Notes under the pieces: generated by a model
The model's input: the letters and a program-made list of their open reading frames with translations, nothing else
What the model was told of the DNA's origin: nothing
The model's database searches: none
Shown here: piece after piece, positions 23,913-24,652 of the stretch
Position numbering within the stretch: the stretch's first letter is position 1
Layout: every line of letters begins with the position of its first letter
Program-made: the position numbers and the translations under genes
DNA from: Deltaproteobacteria bacterium
GTDB lineage: Bacteria > Desulfobacterota > Desulfobulbia > Desulfobulbales > SURF-16
DNA length: 24,652 nucleotides
Direction: 5' to 3'
Assembly (NCBI GenBank): GCA_029939635.1
Contig: JAOZSN010000022.1
Location: 1-24,652 of the forward strand

Positions 23913-24386
23913 TTATTCTGCAATTTTTTCGGCCACTGGCAGGTGGATCAGTTCAATACCTGCCTCGTTTAACATCTCCTCGCCAAGGGGATCGGCATAA
24001 CCCTCCCCATAATAAATCCGTTTCACCTGGGCATTGATCAACATCTTGGAGCAAATAGAACAAGGCATATTAGTGCAGTAGAGATCACAGCCAATAATAC
24101 TGACGCCATGGGTAGCAGCTTGAATAATAGCATTCTGCTCAGCATGAAGACCACGGCATAACTCATGACGCTCACCAGAAGGAACCTTTAACTTATCGCG
24201 CAGGCAACCAACCTCAGCACAGTGACGAATACCAGAGGGAGCACCATTATAGCCCGTGGCCACAATATGCTTATCACGCACCAAAACAGCACCGACCTTA
24301 CGCCGGATGCAGGTGGAACGTTGTGCCACCAACTCGGCAATGGAGCGAAAATATTCACTCCACGATGGTCTCTCATCACCATGCAT
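23913..24386 (-). CDS. dCMP deaminase (ComEB family)
   Basis: The 157-residue cytidine-deaminase-fold enzyme has the catalytic HAE (81-83) and zinc ligands PCSIC (108-112). Extra cysteines and histidines around residues 56-77 bind the second zinc known in dCMP deaminases. It converts dCMP to dUMP for thymidylate synthesis. Its ATG overlaps the glyA stop by one base. The family name ComEB comes from a Bacillus competence locus; no competence genes are present here. Confidence 0.92.
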   Translation of the reverse strand: MHGDERPSWSEYFRSIAELVAQRSTCIRRKVGAVLVRDKHIVATGYNGAPSGIRHCAEVGCLRDKLKVPSGERHELCRGLHAEQNAIIQAATHGVSIIGCDLYCTNMPCSICSKMLINAQVKRIYYGEGYADPLGEEMLNEAGIELIHLPVAEKIAE

Positions 24387-24652
24387 CAGTCGTCGTAGCT
24401 CCGTACCAGTTCAGGATAAAGAGGAAACTCCTCACAGAGCATGCGCACCTCAACCCGAATACGGCCCAACTCTTCCTTATTTTGCCGATTTTCCACCGCA
24501 CGGTTGATCCAGTCACCAATCTGCACCATCTCCTTTTCCTGTAACCCTCGGGTGGTAACTGCTGGAGTACCGATACGAATACCACCGGTAACAAAACGAC
24601 TTTGAGTATCAAAGGGAACGGCATTTTTATTAACCGTAAGCCCTGCAACCTT
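24386..24652 (-). CDS. glyA: Serine hydroxymethyltransferase, C-terminal part (runs off the window)
   Basis: The last 88 codons are visible. The translation starts KVAGLTVNKNAVPFD and continues through GGIRIGTPAVTTRG, the highly conserved C-terminal segments of GlyA, and ends YDD. The enzyme interconverts serine and glycine and charges tetrahydrofolate. The 5' part lies beyond the window edge. The stop codon TGA overlaps the deaminase ATG. Confidence 0.95.
   Translation of the reverse strand, partial: KVAGLTVNKNAVPFDTQSRFVTGGIRIGTPAVTTRGLQEKEMVQIGDWINRAVENRQNKEELGRIRVEVRMLCEEFPLYPELVRSYDD

Noticed and set aside
23437..24652. FMN riboswitch controlling the rib genes
   Set aside because: ribD overlaps nrdR, and the later spacers contain only purine/pyrimidine-rich inverted repeats, leaving no room for the conserved RFN junction.

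Overview
The window is a 24.6 kb chromosomal stretch of moderate GC. The gene content suggests an anaerobic Desulfobacterota bacterium of the Desulfobulbales/Desulfotalea type. It has a Tat-exported four-cluster Fe-S protein, a c7-type multiheme cytochrome, an NrfD quinone-interacting membrane protein, a nickel ECF transporter with NikR, and a lipoprotein that appears to contain selenocysteine. The organism assignment is inference from gene content, not a database match.

Layout. (1) 1-1027: an accessory-looking edge with a REP-like hairpin, a short PilZ gene on the minus strand, and 540 bp of non-coding DNA. (2) 1028-5266 (+): an electron-transfer module of Fe-S subunit, hexaheme cytochrome, NrfD subunit and MerR regulator, resembling the three-subunit Cbc4-type menaquinone:cytochrome oxidoreductases of Geobacter. 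A strong terminator and a ~980 bp G-poor spacer separate the NrfD and MerR genes from the first two. (3) 5328-9140 (-): a tightly overlapping uvrD/pcrA-like helicase, folC and HNH nuclease cluster. (4) 9337-9729 (+): a small unknown protein. (5) 9744-13646 (-): nikR, the nickel ECF transporter nikMLQO and a PHP-type histidinol phosphatase gene. (6) 13848-15197 (-): a three-domain rhodanese lipoprotein whose reading frame is crossed by one in-frame UGA within the first active-site loop, followed by a bacterial SECIS-like hairpin. (7) 15839-16762 (-): a REC-GGDEF diguanylate cyclase. (8) 16953-24652 (-): a housekeeping cluster transcribed glyA, comEB-like dCMP deaminase, nrdR, ribD, ribE, ribBA, ribH, nusB, ftsK. 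Three of its spacers carry long imperfect inverted repeats.

How the genes work together. The nik genes would supply Ni(II) for enzymes such as [NiFe] hydrogenases. The Cbc-like module would move electrons between the menaquinone pool and periplasmic cytochromes. The rib genes make riboflavin from GTP and ribulose 5-phosphate. PilZ and GGDEF proteins represent c-di-GMP reception and synthesis, with no evidence that they act together.

The most notable signal is the rhodanese locus. A conventional gene caller would split it into two genes, but it reads best as one 449-residue selenoprotein with a CxxxxU active-site loop.
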